A stretch of 64,000 nucleotides of DNA, from assembly GCF_030019515.1 (NCBI RefSeq), contig NZ_JASEEQ010000001.1, positions 62,001-126,000 on the forward strand, read 5' to 3'. Under the pieces are notes generated by a model. It made no database searches. It was not told the origin of the DNA and saw only the letters and a program-made list of their open reading frames with translations. Numbering within the stretch: position 1 is the stretch's first letter; every line of letters starts with the position of its first letter. Below are positions 27,652-38,550 of the stretch, in pieces. Source of the DNA: Nocardioides sp. Lineage in GTDB: Bacteria; Actinomycetota; Actinomycetes; Propionibacteriales; Nocardioidaceae. The translations under genes were made by a program, and so were the position numbers.

Positions 27652-29219
27652 CCGGGACGCTGGTCCTGCTGCGGGCGTTCCTGCGCAGGGACCGCTGGAT
27701 GTACCTGTGGTGGCCGGTCGGGATCGTGATCCTCTACGTCAGCCAGGGCTGGAGCGTCGACGGGCTCTACCGGACCCAGGAGGAGTTCGACAAGGCCGCC
27801 GCAGGCATGGAGGGCAACGCCGCCCTGATCGCCATGGCCGGCCCGGCGCGGGCGCTGAACACCACCGGCGGCCAGGTGGCCTGGCAGGCCGCCGCGTTCG
27901 GCGCGATCCTCGTGGGCCTGATGAGCATGTTCCTCATCGGGCGGCACACCCGCAGCGAGGAGGAGTCCGGTCGCGACGAGCTGCTCCGAGCCGCACCCGT
28001 GGGGCGGTACGCCGCGCTGACGGCGGCGGTGCTGGACGCCGCGCTGGCGAACCTGGTCGTGGGCCTGCTGACGGCGGGGTCGCTGGCGGCGTACGGCCTG
28101 GCGGTCGCGGACTCACTGGGTCTCGGACTGGGGCTGACGGCCTGCGGGTGGCTCTTCACCGGGACCGCCCTGCTCGGCGCGCAGCTGACCACCAGCACCC
28201 GTGCCGCCTACGGGCTGGCCGGCACGGTGATCGGGCTGGCCTACGCCCTGCGGGCCTTCGGCGACGTGAGCACGGCGGCGCTGAGCTGGCTCTCGCCGAT
28301 CGGCTGGTACCAGGCGATGCACGCGTTCTCGGGTCTGCGCTGGTGGCCGGCAGTGCTGCTCCTCGTCGGGACGGTCGCCGGCCTGGCGGCGGCGTACGCG
28401 GTCTTCGACCGCCGCGACTACGGGTCCGGGGTGCTGCCCGCTCGCCCCGGCCCCGCGCGCGCGGGCCGCGGCCTGAGCACGGGCCTCGGGCTCGCCTGGC
28501 GGCTGCAGCGCCCGGCGGTCCTCGCCTGGACGCTCGGGCTGCTGCTCGGCGGCCTGGGCTTCGGCACGATGGGCGATGACATCGGCGACCTGATCGGCGA
28601 CTCCGGGACCTCCCGCGACCTGATGCTGCAGGGCAGCACCGACCTGGTGGACGGCTTCTACGCGACGCTGATGCTGATGCTCGCGCTGCTGGCTGCCGGC
28701 TTCTCGATCTCCTCGTCGCTGCGGCCGCACGGCGAGGAGAATGCCGGCCGGGTCGAGACGCTGCTGGCGACGGCCCTGCGGCGGTCGACCTGGCTGGGTG
28801 GGCATGTGGTGGTCACGGTCGCCGGCACCGTGGCGACGATGGCGGCCGCCGGGCTCGGCCTCGGCACCAGCTACGCCCTGGTCACCGGCGACGGCGACGC
28901 CGTGCTGCGGATGACCTGGCAGGTGCTCTCGCTCAGCCCCGCCGTGCTGGTGCTGAGCGGCTTCGCGCGGCTGGTGCACGGCGCCCTCCCACGCGCCGTC
29001 CTGCTGTCCTGGCTGGCGCTGCTGCTGGCGTGCGTGGTGCTGTTCTTCGGGGAGCTCTTCCAGCTGCCCCGGTGGTTCCAGGACCTCTCGCCGTTCGAAC
29101 ACCTGGCGCTCGTGCCCCTCGAGCCCTTCCGGTGGGGCCCGTTCGTGGCCCTCACCGCCGTGGCAGCCGCGCTGAGTGTCGCGGGCCAGATCGCCTTCCG
29201 GCGGCGCGACGTGCACTAG
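27648..29219 (+). CDS. ABC exporter permease (polyketide-antibiotic exporter type)
   Basis: 523 residues with about 12 membrane segments in two similar halves, each starting with a long cytoplasmic or first helix ([40 protein letters not shown]). The motif [20 protein letters not shown] after the second helix recurs in the second half as [19 protein letters not shown], the mark of the duplicated TnrB-like exporters. Four-base overlap with its ATPase. Substrate unknown; the GbsR-type regulator suggests induction by a small hydrophobic compound. Confidence 0.85.
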   Translation: MTGTLVLLRAFLRRDRWMYLWWPVGIVILYVSQGWSVDGLYRTQEEFDKAAAGMEGNAALIAMAGPARALNTTGGQVAWQAAAFGAILVGLMSMFLIGRHTRSEEESGRDELLRAAPVGRYAALTAAVLDAALANLVVGLLTAGSLAAYGLAVADSLGLGLGLTACGWLFTGTALLGAQLTTSTRAAYGLAGTVIGLAYALRAFGDVSTAALSWLSPIGWYQAMHAFSGLRWWPAVLLLVGTVAGLAAAYAVFDRRDYGSGVLPARPGPARAGRGLSTGLGLAWRLQRPAVLAWTLGLLLGGLGFGTMGDDIGDLIGDSGTSRDLMLQGSTDLVDGFYATLMLMLALLAAGFSISSSLRPHGEENAGRVETLLATALRRSTWLGGHVVVTVAGTVATMAAAGLGLGTSYALVTGDGDAVLRMTWQVLSLSPAVLVLSGFARLVHGALPRAVLLSWLALLLACVVLFFGELFQLPRWFQDLSPFEHLALVPLEPFRWGPFVALTAVAAALSVAGQIAFRRRDVH

Positions 29220-29229
29220 CGTCGGAGCC

Positions 29230-30138
29230 ATGTGGCAGCCCGAACCCGGGTGGCTCGCCCTCCCAGGCAGCTCGAGCGCCTCGACGCTAGGCGTGTGGCG
29301 CACCGTGCTCGGCGACCAGCCTGTGGTCGTCAAGCGCCTCGCCGCGCCCCTGGAGCACGACCCGGCCGAGCTGAGCAACCCCCGGCACTTCGCCTACTGG
29401 CGGCGAGCCGCGGACGTGGTCACCAGCGGACTGGTCGTCGCCACCCCCGGGCTGCGCGCGCCCCGGCTCGCCGCCGTCGACGAGGACGTCGAGGGCATCA
29501 CGATCACCGAGGAGTGGGTCGAGGACGCGGCGACCAGCGGCCTGTTCGTGGCCCACGCGCTGGGCCGGTTCGCCGGTGCCCGGCTGAGCCCGACGCCGTG
29601 GTTGGCGCGCAACCAGCTGCGGGACCGGATGGTGCGGGTCGAGCACCGCGGCGGGTGGCGGACGCTGGGGCGTACGACGGTCGCGGACGTCGCCGCGCAG
29701 CTCTGGGAGCGCCGCTCCGAGCTGCTGGCCGCCGCCGACGCCCTGGTCCAGGTGCCGATGCACGGGGACGCCGTACCCGCCAACCTGCCCGGGCGCGAGG
29801 ACGACGACGTGGTCGCGATCGACTGGTCCACCCTGGGCACCGGGCCGGTCGGCGCCGACCTCGGCTACTACGCCCTGGCCGCCCGCGAGGACCTCGAGCC
29901 GCTGCTCGACGCCTACCTGATGGGGCTGCCGGACGGCCTGGCCACCCGCGAGGAGGTCACGCTCGGCGCGCGGGTCACCGCGGTGTACACCGTGCTCAAC
30001 CGCGCCGAGTGGGCGCTGGCCCGCGTCGCGGGCGGCGAGGGCGCCCTGGCCGGGAAGTTCCGCCACCCGTCGGTCGCACCGCACCTGCGCGCGCTCCAGC
30101 GCCAGTTCGCCCACATCGAGGCGCTGGTCGAGGGCTGA
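29230..30138 (+). CDS. Aminoglycoside-phosphotransferase-fold protein
   Basis: 302 residues. Kinase-like residues: putative ATP lysine in DQPVVVKRL, catalytic loop MHGDAVPANLPG (HGD-X4-N) and metal-binding AIDWSTLGTGPVGADLGYY. All key positions are kept, so it could be an active small-molecule kinase. The substrate cannot be named. ATG lies seven bases after TAGCGT, which overlaps the stop of the preceding permease gene, so it may have its own leaderless start or be read through from the exporter operon. Confidence 0.75.
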   Translation: MWQPEPGWLALPGSSSASTLGVWRTVLGDQPVVVKRLAAPLEHDPAELSNPRHFAYWRRAADVVTSGLVVATPGLRAPRLAAVDEDVEGITITEEWVEDAATSGLFVAHALGRFAGARLSPTPWLARNQLRDRMVRVEHRGGWRTLGRTTVADVAAQLWERRSELLAAADALVQVPMHGDAVPANLPGREDDDVVAIDWSTLGTGPVGADLGYYALAAREDLEPLLDAYLMGLPDGLATREEVTLGARVTAVYTVLNRAEWALARVAGGEGALAGKFRHPSVAPHLRALQRQFAHIEALVEG

Positions 30139-30156
30139 GCCCGAGGGTCGACCGGA

Positions 30157-31089
30157 TCAGAGCGCCCCGGCGGCGAACGTGTCGCACGCGTCGAGATCGC
30201 CCTTCGTGTAGCCGGTCGTGAACCAGTCGATCCGCTCCTGGGCCGAGCCGTGGGTCCACTGATCGGGGTTCACGCGTCCGCCGCTGCGCTGCTGGATCCG
30301 GTCGTCGCCGACGGCCGCGGCCGCCTCGATCGCCTGCTGGATGTCCTGGTCGGTGAGCTCGGCGAACAGGACCTGACCCGAGGCGTCCTCGGTGGTGGTG
30401 GCGGCCTTCGCCCACATGCCCGCGTAGCAGTCGGCCTGGAGCTCCAGGCGCACCGAGTCGCTGGTGGGACCCTGCTGGGTCTTCACCTTGCCCATCGTGC
30501 CGAGCAGGTTCTGGATGTGGTGGCCGTACTCGTGCGCCAGGACGTAGGGCTCGACGAACCCGCCCTCGGGGCCGCCGAGCTGGCGCTCGAGCACGTCGTC
30601 GAAGAACGTCGTGTCCAGGTAGATCGTCTCGTCGACAGGGCAGTAGAACGGGCCGACGTCGGAGGACGCCTGGCCGCAGCCGGTGCTGGTCGAGCCGGTG
30701 AACGTGTCGACCTCCTTCTCGGGGTGGAACCTCGAGCCGAGCTCGTCGCCCCAGAAGTCGTAGAGGGAGTTCTCGACCGCCACCCGGGCACAGTCGGCGC
30801 TGTCGTTGGCGTCCGCGCCGGTCTGGCAGGACGCGTAGCGGTCGGTGCCGCTCATCCGGCTGTCGTCGAGCGACCCGCTGGTGCCGAGGCCGCCGCCGTC
30901 GCCGAGGCACTGCGTCAGGACCAGGAACAGCACGACGACGATGACGCCGGTGATGCCGCCGCCGCCGAGCAGGCCGCCCGGGATCGGCAGCCCGCCACCG
31001 CCGACGCCCGCCCCGCGGCCGCCGCCGCTCCCGCGGCCCCGGTCGCGCACCCGGCTCGTGTCCAGCCGGGCCTTGGGATTGAACCTCAT
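30157..31089 (-). CDS. Membrane-anchored neutral zinc metallopeptidase (YpfJ family)
   Basis: 310 residues. A cytoplasmic Arg/Gly-rich N-terminus, one membrane helix (about 46-61), then an extracellular domain with HExxH in LAHEYGHHIQ (His186, Glu187, His190) and the downstream ELQADCYAG that supplies the third ligand. Several cysteines suggest disulfides outside the cell. ATG with AGGAGG upstream is secure, although the frame is open further. Substrate unknown. Confidence 0.9.
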   Translation of the reverse strand: MRFNPKARLDTSRVRDRGRGSGGGRGAGVGGGGLPIPGGLLGGGGITGVIVVVLFLVLTQCLGDGGGLGTSGSLDDSRMSGTDRYASCQTGADANDSADCARVAVENSLYDFWGDELGSRFHPEKEVDTFTGSTSTGCGQASSDVGPFYCPVDETIYLDTTFFDDVLERQLGGPEGGFVEPYVLAHEYGHHIQNLLGTMGKVKTQQGPTSDSVRLELQADCYAGMWAKAATTTEDASGQVLFAELTDQDIQQAIEAAAAVGDDRIQQRSGGRVNPDQWTHGSAQERIDWFTTGYTKGDLDACDTFAAGAL

Positions 31090-31137
31090 GCGTCCTCCTG
31101 CGTCGCCGCCGATGTCTGGACGGACCGTACCCACATC

Positions 31138-31143
31138 TAGGAT
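31138..31143 (+). promoter_or_regulatory. Candidate -10 upstream of the ABC-F leader ORF
   Basis: TAGGAT lies nine bases before the ATG of the short leader ORF. Transcription would start at about the leader start codon. Confidence 0.4.
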
Positions 31144-31152
31144 CGAACCCTC

Positions 31153-31226
31153 ATGATCTTCACCCCACGACATCGCGAGATTCCCCCGCTTCGCTCCGCC
31201 ACCTCCCGATTCCCCGGGTACCCCGC

Positions 31227-31230
<4 letters not shown>
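31153..31230 (+). CDS. Short leader ORF (25 aa) overlapping the ABC-F start
   Basis: ATG at 31153 opens 25 codons rich in Arg and Pro (MIFTPRHREIPPLRSATS, then RFPGYPA) and stops at TGA 31228-31230, which overlaps the ABC-F ATG as ATGA. The ABC-F start has no ribosome-binding site of its own, so it could be translated by coupling. Several ABC-F genes in other bacteria are controlled by ribosome stalling on a leader peptide. The Pro-Pro pair would fit stalling, but this is inference. Confidence 0.5.
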
Positions 31231-32825
<1,595 letters not shown>

Positions 32826-32838
32826 GCCCGGACGCCAC

Positions 32839-32844
32839 TAGGGT
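32839..32844 (+). promoter_or_regulatory. Candidate -10 of leaderless enoyl-CoA hydratase gene
   Basis: TAGGGT lies six bases before the ATG at 32851, with no ribosome-binding site between. Confidence 0.4.
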
Positions 32845-32850
32845 CTGAGC

Positions 32851-33660
32851 ATGACCACGAGCACGGACGCGGACGCCCTCCAGCGGGCCGGCCTGCGCTA
32901 CGACGTCACCGGGCCGGTCGCCACGATCACGCTGGACCGGCCCGACGTACGCAACGCGCAGACCCCCGCCATGTGGCGTGCCCTGGCAGCGCTGGGCGAG
33001 CAGATCCCCGCCGACGTCCGCATCGTCGTCCTGCGCGGGTCGGGCCAGGCGTTCTCGGCGGGGCTGGACCGTTCGATGCTCGACCCCGCCAACACCTCCG
33101 GCGAGGAGTCGGTCGCCGGGCTGCTCGCGCTCTCCGACGAGGAGGTATCGGCGACCATCGACGCCTACCAGCAGGGCTTCACCTTCCTGCGCGACCCCCG
33201 GTACGTGTCCATCGCCGCGGTCCAGGGCTATGCCATCGGCGCCGGGTTCCAGCTCGCGCTCTCGTGCGACCTGCGGGTCGTCGCCGACGACGTCCAGCTC
33301 TGCATGAAGGAGTCCGCGCTCGGGCTGGTGCCCGACCTGACGGGAACAAAGCCGCTGGTCGAGTGTGTTGGCTACGCCAGGGCGCTGGAGATCTGCGCGA
33401 CCGCCCGGATGGTCGGGGCTGCCGAGGCCGTGGCGATCGGGCTGGCGCTGACCTCCGTGCCCGTCGACGACCTCGACGCCACCGTTGCCGACCTGGTCGG
33501 TGCGCTGACGGCCCCGCTTCCCGGCGCGGTGAGCGAGACCAAGGCGCTGCTCCAGGGCGCGGCGGACCGCAGCCTCGATGACCAGCGTCGCCTCGAGCGG
33601 GAGGCGCAGGCGCGCCGGTTCCGCGAGCTGGCGGCGCTGATGGGCGCGGGGCCGGAGTAG
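32851..33660 (+). CDS. Enoyl-CoA hydratase/isomerase family protein
   Basis: 269 residues of the crotonase fold. Oxyanion-hole segments VLRGSGQAFSAGLD and AVQGYAIGAGFQLALSCDLR are kept; the later ALGLVPDLTGTKPLVECVG is typical. The first catalytic glutamate position of classical hydratases is not evident (GYAIGAGFQLAL in place of G-X-A-X-G-G-G-X-E), so the reaction may be isomerase, hydrolase or other. Lies between the ABC-F gene and an ABC half-transporter. Confidence 0.85.
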   Translation: MTTSTDADALQRAGLRYDVTGPVATITLDRPDVRNAQTPAMWRALAALGEQIPADVRIVVLRGSGQAFSAGLDRSMLDPANTSGEESVAGLLALSDEEVSATIDAYQQGFTFLRDPRYVSIAAVQGYAIGAGFQLALSCDLRVVADDVQLCMKESALGLVPDLTGTKPLVECVGYARALEICATARMVGAAEAVAIGLALTSVPVDDLDATVADLVGALTAPLPGAVSETKALLQGAADRSLDDQRRLEREAQARRFRELAALMGAGPE

Positions 33661-33679
33661 GCAGACAGGGAGACGGATC

Positions 33680-35563
33680 GTGTCGGGGATGCACGGAGGA
33701 GGCGCGGCCTGGCGGCACCTGCGCTCGGACCGCAGCGTGGTGCACAACCGCATCGAGCGCGGCACGGTGCGCCGCGTGCTGGGCTTCGCCCGGCCGCACC
33801 GCCGGCTGATCGGCGTCTTCCTGGTGCTCACGGTGGTGGACGCCGGCCTCGTCGTCGTCAGCCCGCTGCTGGCCAAGCACATCATCGACGACGGGATCGT
33901 GGCCGGCGACCACGACCTGATCACGCTGCTCGCCCTGGCCATGGCCGTGACCGCGCTGGTCAGCGCTGCGCTCGCCGTGGGGGAGGGGTGGCTGTCCTCG
34001 CGGATCGGCGAGGGCCTGATCTACGACCTGCGGACCCGCGTGTTCGCCCACGTCCAGCGGCAGTCGCTCGCCTTCTTCACCCGCACCCAGACCGGCGCCC
34101 TGGTCTCGCGCCTGAACAACGACGTGATCGGCGCCCAGCGCGCCTTCACCTCCACCCTGTCGACCACGGTCGCGAGCACCATCTCGGTGATCGTGGTCGG
34201 GATCGCCATGGTCGCGCTGAGCTGGCAGGTCACTCTGCTCTGCCTGGCCGTCTTCCCGCTGCTGCTCCTCGTCTCGCGGTGGGTGAGCGCGCGGCTGGCC
34301 GGCCTGACCCGCGAGCAGATGGACGGCAACGCCGACATGGGCAACGCGATGACCGAGCGGTTCAACGTGGGCGGCGCGATGCTGCTCAAGCTGTTCGGCC
34401 GTCGGGCCGACGAGGACGCGCTGTTCGCCACGAAGGCGGCCCGGGTGCGCGACCTGGGGGTCCGGATCTCCCTGCTCACCCGTCTCTTCGGCGCCGCCAT
34501 GATGGCCGTCCCGGCGCTCGCGACCGCGCTGGTCTATGGCGTCGGCGGCAACCTGGTCGTCGACGACGCGCTCACCGTCGGCACCCTGATCGCGCTCGCC
34601 ACCCTGCTCCTGCGGCTGCTCGGACCGCTGCAGAGCCTCTCGAACGTGCGCATCGATGTGATGACGGCGCTGGTCAGCTTCGAGCGGGTCTTCGAGGTGC
34701 TCGACCTGCCCTCGCTGATCCAGGAGCGACCCGACGCGACCAGGCTGCCGGCGACGGCGTCCCGGCTGGAGTTCGACCACGTCGCGTTCGCCTACCCGCG
34801 CGCGGACGACATCTCCCTCGCCTCGCTCGAGGTGGTCGCGCGCACCGAGGCCCGGGACACCGGCCAGGTGCTCACCGACATCAGCTTCACCGCCGAGCCC
34901 GGGCAGATGGTCGCGCTCGTCGGTCCCTCGGGCGCCGGGAAGACCACCGTCACCCACCTCGTGGCCCGCCTGTACGACGTCGGCGCGGGAGCCGTCCGGG
35001 TCGGCGGGCACGACGTACGTGGCGTGACCCTGCAGTCACTGGAGGACGCGGTCGGCTACGTCACCCAGGACGCCCACATGTTCCACGACACGATCCGCGC
35101 CAACCTGCTCTACGCGCGTCCCGGCGCCACCGACCCGGAGCTGTGGGCCGCGCTGGCGGCCGCCCAGATCGCCACCCTGGTGCGCGGCCTGCCGGATGGC
35201 CTCGACACCGTCGTCGGCGACCGCGGCTACCGGCTCTCCGGCGGCGAGCGGCAGCGGCTCGCGATCGCGCGGCTGCTGCTCAAGGCACCCGCGATCGTCG
35301 TCCTCGACGAGGCCACGGCCCACCTGGACAGCGAGTCCGAGGCGGCCGTGCAGCGCGCCCTGGACGCCGCGCTCGAGGGGCGCACGTCGCTGGTGATCGC
35401 GCACCGGCTGTCCACGGTCCGCAACGCCGACCAGATCCTGGTGCTCGACGACGGCCGGATCGTCCAGTCCGGCACCCACGCCGAGCTCCTCGCCCGGGGC
35501 GGCCTGTACGCCGACCTGTACCGCACCCAGTTCATCGAGGACCAGCCGTCCGCGACGGTGTGA
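33680..35563 (+). CDS. ABC transporter, fused permease and ATPase (exporter)
   Basis: 627 residues. Six-helix membrane domain (about 40-330) then nucleotide-binding domain with Walker A GPSGAGKTT, signature LSGGERQRLAIA and Walker B IVVLDEATAHLD. Works as a homodimer or with a partner; no partner gene is adjacent, so a homodimer is likely. GTG start at 33680 has GGGAGA upstream. Converges with surf1, ten bases away. Substrate unknown (lipid or drug type by architecture). Confidence 0.9.
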   Translation: MSGMHGGGAAWRHLRSDRSVVHNRIERGTVRRVLGFARPHRRLIGVFLVLTVVDAGLVVVSPLLAKHIIDDGIVAGDHDLITLLALAMAVTALVSAALAVGEGWLSSRIGEGLIYDLRTRVFAHVQRQSLAFFTRTQTGALVSRLNNDVIGAQRAFTSTLSTTVASTISVIVVGIAMVALSWQVTLLCLAVFPLLLLVSRWVSARLAGLTREQMDGNADMGNAMTERFNVGGAMLLKLFGRRADEDALFATKAARVRDLGVRISLLTRLFGAAMMAVPALATALVYGVGGNLVVDDALTVGTLIALATLLLRLLGPLQSLSNVRIDVMTALVSFERVFEVLDLPSLIQERPDATRLPATASRLEFDHVAFAYPRADDISLASLEVVARTEARDTGQVLTDISFTAEPGQMVALVGPSGAGKTTVTHLVARLYDVGAGAVRVGGHDVRGVTLQSLEDAVGYVTQDAHMFHDTIRANLLYARPGATDPELWAALAAAQIATLVRGLPDGLDTVVGDRGYRLSGGERQRLAIARLLLKAPAIVVLDEATAHLDSESEAAVQRALDAALEGRTSLVIAHRLSTVRNADQILVLDDGRIVQSGTHAELLARGGLYADLYRTQFIEDQPSATV

Positions 35564-35573
35564 GACTGGGCGG

Positions 35574-36482
35574 CTACCGAGAGCTCGCGCCGCGATCGCG
35601 CTGGCGCCGCTCCTCCTCCCAGGCTCGCTCGTAGGCAGCCCGGACGGCCTGCTTCCTCGCGTTCCTGGCCGACCGGCGGCGGACCCGGTCCGCGACCGCG
35701 CCGTCGGGAGCCGGGGCGGCCACGTCCACCTTCGCCGGGGCCGGGTCCTCGCCGCGCTGGCGGCTGCGCCACTCGTCGAAGGCGAGGTAGAGGAAGCCGG
35801 CGACGGACAGGATGCCGAAGAACCACCACTGCAGGCCGTAGAAGAAGTGCGGACCGTTGTCCAGCTCGGGGAGCTCGACCGGCTCGAGTGCGGCGGCGGG
35901 CTGTCCGTCCTCCGCCCGCAGCACCACGAACCCGCCGTACACGGTCCGCCCGAGCGCCGCACCGATCCGCTCGCTGGAGATGGCCCGGGTGGACCCGTCG
36001 TGGACCACGGTGCTGTCGCCCTCCGCGTCGGCGCGCACCCATCCCTCGACGGTGACCCGCCCCGCGGGCGGGTCCGGCACGTCCGCCGGCCCGGCGCCCT
36101 GGTTGTCGGTCGCCATCCAGCCACGGTCGACGAGGAGGGCGGTCCCGTCGCCGGTCACCAACGGGACGACGACGTCGATGCCCGAGGCCCCCTCGCGGGT
36201 GCGGTAGCGCACGATCACCGTGTCCGCGGTGGCGTAGGTCCCGGTGGCGGTCACCAGTCGCCACTCGTGGTCGTCGTCGACCTGCTGTCCCGGGGCGAGC
36301 ACGTCGGCGACCGGCGCCGGGTCCTTGTGCTCGTTGGCGCGGACCACCGCATTGCTGTCCTTGCGGTCGGCGAGCCGGCTGAACTGCCACTCGCCCAGCC
36401 GCCAGGCGCCGTAGCCGAGCAGCACCACGATCAGGGCGAACGCCAACCAGCGCCGACTGAGCAGGAACCGCAACGACCGCAC
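35574..36482 (-). CDS. SURF1-family cytochrome oxidase assembly protein
   Basis: 302 residues. Two membrane helices (about 7-25 and ~205-225) enclose an extracellular domain, the SURF1 layout; GTALLVDRGWMATDN and HFFYGLQWWFFG are conserved signatures. Helps insert haem a into cytochrome c oxidase, and so links functionally with ctaA and ctaB. A charged cytoplasmic tail of about 75 residues follows the second helix, as in other actinobacterial forms. GTG start at 36482. Confidence 0.92.
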   Translation of the reverse strand: MRSLRFLLSRRWLAFALIVVLLGYGAWRLGEWQFSRLADRKDSNAVVRANEHKDPAPVADVLAPGQQVDDDHEWRLVTATGTYATADTVIVRYRTREGASGIDVVVPLVTGDGTALLVDRGWMATDNQGAGPADVPDPPAGRVTVEGWVRADAEGDSTVVHDGSTRAISSERIGAALGRTVYGGFVVLRAEDGQPAAALEPVELPELDNGPHFFYGLQWWFFGILSVAGFLYLAFDEWRSRQRGEDPAPAKVDVAAPAPDGAVADRVRRRSARNARKQAVRAAYERAWEEERRQRDRGASSR

Positions 36483-36514
36483 TCACCGAGGCTATCCGGC
36501 GACCATCGTCCGCC

Positions 36515-36520
36515 TAGACT
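36515..36520 (+). promoter_or_regulatory. Candidate -10 of leaderless moaA
   Basis: TAGACT lies six bases before the moaA GTG. This matches the leaderless pattern in this window. Confidence 0.45.
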
Positions 36521-36526
36521 GCAGGG

Positions 36527-37528
36527 GTGCCGCACACCAGAACGCTCTCGGACCGTTACGGACGGGTCGCGACGGACCTGCGCGTCTCGCTGACCGACCG
36601 CTGCAACCTGCGCTGCTCCTACTGCATGCCGGCCGAGGGACTGGAGTGGCTGCCGGACGAATCGGTGCTCACCGACGACGAGGTGGTGCGGTTGGTGCGG
36701 ATCGGCATCGAGCTGCTCGGCATCCTCGAGGTCCGCTTCACCGGCGGCGAGCCGCTGGTACGACGCGGCCTGGTCGACATCGTCCGGCGTACCCACGAGA
36801 TCGACCCGACGGTCGAGACCTCCCTCACGACGAACGCGCTCGGGCTGGCCCGGGTCGCCCCTGCGCTCGCCGAGGCGGGCCTGCACCGGGTCAACGTCAG
36901 CCTGGACAGCATCCGGCAGGAGACGTTCCTCGCCATCACGCGGCGCGACCGCCTCTCGGACGTGCTGGCCGGGCTGGCCGCGGCGCGCGACGCCGGCCTC
37001 GGCCCGGTCAAGGTGAACGCCGTGCTGATGCGCGGCCAGAACGACCAGCAGGCCCCCGAGCTGCTGCGCTGGGCGATCGCCGAGGGCTACCAGCTCCGGT
37101 TCATCGAGCAGATGCCTCTCGACGCCCAGCACGTCTGGAACCGCGAGGAGATGGTCACCGCCGAGGAGATCTTCGAGCGCCTGGAGGCGGAGTTCGACCT
37201 GCAGCCGGTCGACGAGCCGCGGGGGAGCGCCCCCGCCGAGCTGTTCCGGGTGGACGGCGGACCCGCGACCGTGGGCGTGATCGCCTCGGTGACCCGACCC
37301 TTCTGCGGTGACTGCGACCGGGTCCGGCTGACCGCGGACGGGCAGATCCGCAACTGCCTGTTCGCCCGCGAGGAGTCGGACCTGCGCACCGCGCTGCGCA
37401 CCGGTGCCTCCGACGAGGTGATCGCCGACCGCTGGGTGGTGGCGATGCGGGGCAAGCGGGCCGGCCACGGGATCGACGACCCGTCGTTCCTCCAGCCCGA
37501 CCGGCCGATGTCCGCCATCGGGGGTTGA
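36527..37528 (+). CDS. moaA: GTP 3',8-cyclase MoaA
   Basis: Radical SAM enzyme for the first step of molybdenum cofactor synthesis. 333 residues. N-terminal CX3CX2C motif CNLRCSYCMP binds the SAM cluster; the C-terminal cluster cysteines are in TRPFCGDCDRVRLTADGQIRNCLF. The C-terminus ends MSAIGG, the double-glycine tail expected for MoaA. Convergent with a small hypothetical gene. Confidence 0.96.
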   Translation: MPHTRTLSDRYGRVATDLRVSLTDRCNLRCSYCMPAEGLEWLPDESVLTDDEVVRLVRIGIELLGILEVRFTGGEPLVRRGLVDIVRRTHEIDPTVETSLTTNALGLARVAPALAEAGLHRVNVSLDSIRQETFLAITRRDRLSDVLAGLAAARDAGLGPVKVNAVLMRGQNDQQAPELLRWAIAEGYQLRFIEQMPLDAQHVWNREEMVTAEEIFERLEAEFDLQPVDEPRGSAPAELFRVDGGPATVGVIASVTRPFCGDCDRVRLTADGQIRNCLFAREESDLRTALRTGASDEVIADRWVVAMRGKRAGHGIDDPSFLQPDRPMSAIGG

Positions 37529-37555
37529 CGGCGGCGGTCGGCGAGACGGTGGGCC

Positions 37556-37777
37556 TCAGCCCTCGACGTGGGGTACGACGTCCTTGAGGAACTGCCGGGC
37601 CCCGAGGAACTGCGAGAGCTGCTCCCGGTGGTCGTCGCAGGCCAGCCAGACCTTGCGCCGGTCGGGCGTGTGCAGCTTCGGGTTGTTCCAGAGCAGCTGC
37701 CACGTGGCCGCCGCCTGGCAGCCCCGGGCCGAGCAGATCGCCGGCCCCTCGATGACGTCGGGCTGCGGGTCGCTCAC
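37556..37777 (-). CDS. Small conserved protein with paired cysteine/histidine sites
   Basis: 73 residues; no function recognised. Cys15 and Cys20 (CSARGC) and the later LACDDHRE supply four potential metal ligands, so a zinc-binding fold is likely. Starts GTG at 37777 (VSDPQPDVIEGP). It lies downstream of the DUF3099 gene on the same strand but is separated by a strong hairpin, so it is probably transcribed alone. Confidence 0.65.
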   Translation of the reverse strand: MSDPQPDVIEGPAICSARGCQAAATWQLLWNNPKLHTPDRRKVWLACDDHREQLSQFLGARQFLKDVVPHVEG

Positions 37778-37800
37778 GGTGCTCCTCCAGGTGACATGAA

Positions 37801-37838
37801 CGGTGCCGGACAGCCACGGGGGAAGCCGTCCGGCACCG
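37801..37838 (-). terminator. Strong hairpin between DUF3099 gene and the small metal-site protein
   Basis: CGGTGCCGGAC (37801-37811) and GTCCGGCACCG (37828-37838) are a perfect 11-bp stem with a 16-base loop, 64 bases past the DUF3099 stop. A second, shorter stem (CCGAG/CTCGG, about 37846-37865) lies in between. Confidence 0.6.
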
Positions 37839-37901
37839 CTGCCAACCGAGACGGGGGAGACTCGGCTTGCGCCGGCGATTCTGTCACGGGTGGCCGGGTT
37901 G

Positions 37902-38237
37902 TCAAAGCATCCCGCTCTCGCGGTGGTCCTCGGAATCGGTCGCCGACCCGAGCTGGTGCGGGCCGTACTCGTTGTCGAGCAGCTCGATCCCGTCGGATCT
38001 CGAAGGCGTGGCGTTGGCCATGACCACGGCGACGTACGGCAGCAGGATCGCGGCCGCGACGAGCACCCAGCGCAGCCAGCCGGGCCCGACGACGATCGCG
38101 GCCACGAAGCAGATGGTGCGGATCCCCATCGAGAAGACGTAGCGCCGCTGGCGCGCCGCGATCTCCTCCCGCCGGTCGGAGGACGCCGTGGTGATGCGGA
38201 CGGCCTCGTCGCGGTGTCGACGAAGGTCCCGGGTCAT
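37902..38237 (-). CDS. DUF3099 membrane protein
   Basis: 111 residues. N-terminal RITTASSDRREEIAARQRRY followed by two membrane helices (about 37-52 and 55-74) is the DUF3099 pattern of actinobacteria. The C-terminal ~35 residues are acidic and polar. Function unknown. ATG at 38237 gives the expected N-terminus; the frame is open upstream. Divergent from dodecin. Confidence 0.8.
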   Translation of the reverse strand: MTRDLRRHRDEAVRITTASSDRREEIAARQRRYVFSMGIRTICFVAAIVVGPGWLRWVLVAAAILLPYVAVVMANATPSRSDGIELLDNEYGPHQLGSATDSEDHRESGML

Positions 38238-38292
38238 ACCGTCAGCGTACGTCGGTAGGCTCGGCCACCTACGTCCGCACCGGGAGGCAACC

Positions 38293-38505
38293 ATGACCAA
38301 TCGCACCTACCGCGTCACCGAGATCGTCGGCACCTCGCCCGACGGCATGGAGGAGGCCATCCGCAACGGCATCGAGCGGGCCAGCCGGACGCTGCGCCAC
38401 CTCGACTGGTTCGAGGTCACCCAGGTCCGAGGCCAGGTCAAGGACGGCACCGTCGAGCACTTCCAGGTCGGGCTCAAGCTCGGCTTCCGCATGGAGGACG
38501 ACTAG
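38293..38505 (+). CDS. Dodecin (flavin-binding storage protein)
   Basis: 70 residues, full length for dodecin. The flavin-stacking tryptophan is in TLRHLDWFEVTQVRG. Dodecin forms a dodecamer that stores FMN or riboflavin. ATG has GGGAGG at ideal distance. Likely its own transcription unit; TAGGCT at 38256-38261 is a possible -10. Confidence 0.93.
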   Translation: MTNRTYRVTEIVGTSPDGMEEAIRNGIERASRTLRHLDWFEVTQVRGQVKDGTVEHFQVGLKLGFRMEDD

Positions 38506-38550
38506 CCGCCGGCTCGGCGTACCGATCAGTAGTCGCTAGCGTCACCTCAC